64,000 nt of DNA. It comes from Affinundibacterium amnicola (GTDB taxonomy: Bacteria > Pseudomonadota > Gammaproteobacteria > Burkholderiales > Burkholderiaceae_D). Every line of letters starts with the position of its first letter. Position 1 is the stretch's first letter. Below, piece by piece: positions 63,615-64,000 of this stretch. Under the pieces are notes generated by a model. It was given only the letters and a program-made list of their open reading frames with translations. It made no database searches and was not told where the DNA came from. The stretch lies in the NCBI RefSeq assembly GCF_014284275.1, contig NZ_JACOFU010000004.1, forward strand, positions 1 through 64,000, in the 5' to 3' direction. The position numbers and the translations under genes are program-made.

Positions 63615-64000
63615 TTATTTATAAATGGTTTCAGGATCTTTGAGCACAGGATCAACCGTCACCCATTCACCTTCGTCCACATTGCCTTCAAATTTTTGGA
63701 AGAAACAAGAATGGCGTCCGGTATGACAGGCGATACCTTCAACTTGTTCAATTTTCAGAAGAATCACATCTTCGTCGCAATCTAAACGAATCTCTTTCAC
63801 TTTTTGCACGTGACCGGATTCTTCGCCTTTGTGCCAAAGTTTTTTGCGCGAACGACTCCAATACACCGCTTCGCCAGTTTCTACTGTGCGGCTCAGCGCT
63901 TCACGATTCATCCAAGCGAACATGACCACATCATTGCTACCAACTTCTTGAGCAATGACAGGAACCAAGCCGACTTCATCCCACTTCACTTTATTTAACC
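63615..64000 (-). CDS. hisI: phosphoribosyl-AMP cyclohydrolase (start beyond the window)
   Basis: At least 128 residues visible. [28 protein letters not shown] and [11 protein letters not shown] contain the Zn- and Mg-binding residues of HisI. The frame stays open to the window edge, and the codons before the GTG at 63989 encode LNK, giving LNKVKWDE, a pattern usual for full-length HisI of this group, so the true start probably lies outside. hisF is expected next. Confidence 0.93.
   Translation of the reverse strand, partial: LNKVKWDEVGLVPVIAQEVGSNDVVMFAWMNREALSRTVETGEAVYWSRSRKKLWHKGEESGHVQKVKEIRLDCDEDVILLKIEQVEGIACHTGRHSCFFQKFEGNVDEGEWVTVDPVLKDPETIYK

Noticed and set aside
1..64000. CRISPR arrays, prophage, rRNA operon, riboswitches
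   Set aside because: No regularly spaced repeats, phage genes, rRNA segments or recognisable riboswitch cores were seen on either strand; short riboswitches could still be missed by eye.

Overview
The window looks like the chromosome of a betaproteobacterium of moderate GC content, most likely Burkholderiales and close to Oxalobacteraceae such as Undibacterium. This is inferred from the hisI-hisE-HIT-tatABC order, the petABC-sspA-sspB order and the protein sequences. No plasmid or phage backbone is visible.

Region 1 (1-19.3 kb): after the tail of an unrecognised gene and a polysaccharide deacetylase comes a long, tightly packed minus-strand operon (about 18,996 down to 1,097) that is a complete aryl polyene (APE) pigment locus. 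It encodes a KS partner/chain-length protein, a PlsC-type acyltransferase, two acyl carrier proteins, a membrane protein, a fused AMP-ligase/dehydratase, a methyltransferase, a GT2 glycosyltransferase, an LpxL-type acyltransferase, an aromatic amino acid ammonia-lyase, a thioesterase, a LolA-like carrier, an MMPL transporter, a lipoprotein, two ketosynthases, a dehydratase, a ketoreductase, a small periplasmic protein and a phosphopantetheinyl transferase. Together these could make an aromatic acid from Tyr/Phe/His-like substrate, load it on an ACP, extend it to a polyene, attach it to a lipid and move it to the outer membrane.

Region 2 (19.3-29.2 kb): housekeeping genes (DsbA-family protein, anmK, an M23 peptidase, tyrS, dtd, a histidine phosphatase) lead to a secreted M20 amidohydrolase. 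Behind it lies a decayed tandem duplication: 103 bp of the M20 5' end is repeated with one mismatch 1.3 kb away, and a worn copy of a neighbouring membrane-protein gene sits between the repeats beside a small DUF6289-like secreted protein.

Region 3 (29.4-42.7 kb): a pectin/oligogalacturonide locus, with a FadR-type regulator, GH105 hydrolase, DUF4861 protein, GH28 polygalacturonase, PL1 pectate lyase and a large TonB-dependent receptor. TGGTC-n-GACCA-like operators lie before the GH105 operon and far upstream of the receptor. The locus is interrupted by a foreign-looking block holding a serine hydrolase and an IS200 relic; its edge coincides with a truncated TSUP permease gene.

Region 4 (42.8-53.5 kb): an outer-membrane barrel, an Lrp regulator divergent from arginase, a copper module (copA-cueR with a textbook CueR promoter, divergent copZ), lrgAB, an unusual secreted protein with one haem-c motif, and a periplasmic binding protein.

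Region 5 (53.5-64 kb): tRNA-Thr(TGT), sspB, sspA, the cytochrome bc1 operon, mscL, a Nif3-family protein divergent from a DegS-like protease, a DUF2461 protein, tatCBA, a HIT protein, hisE and hisI, whose start lies beyond the window.
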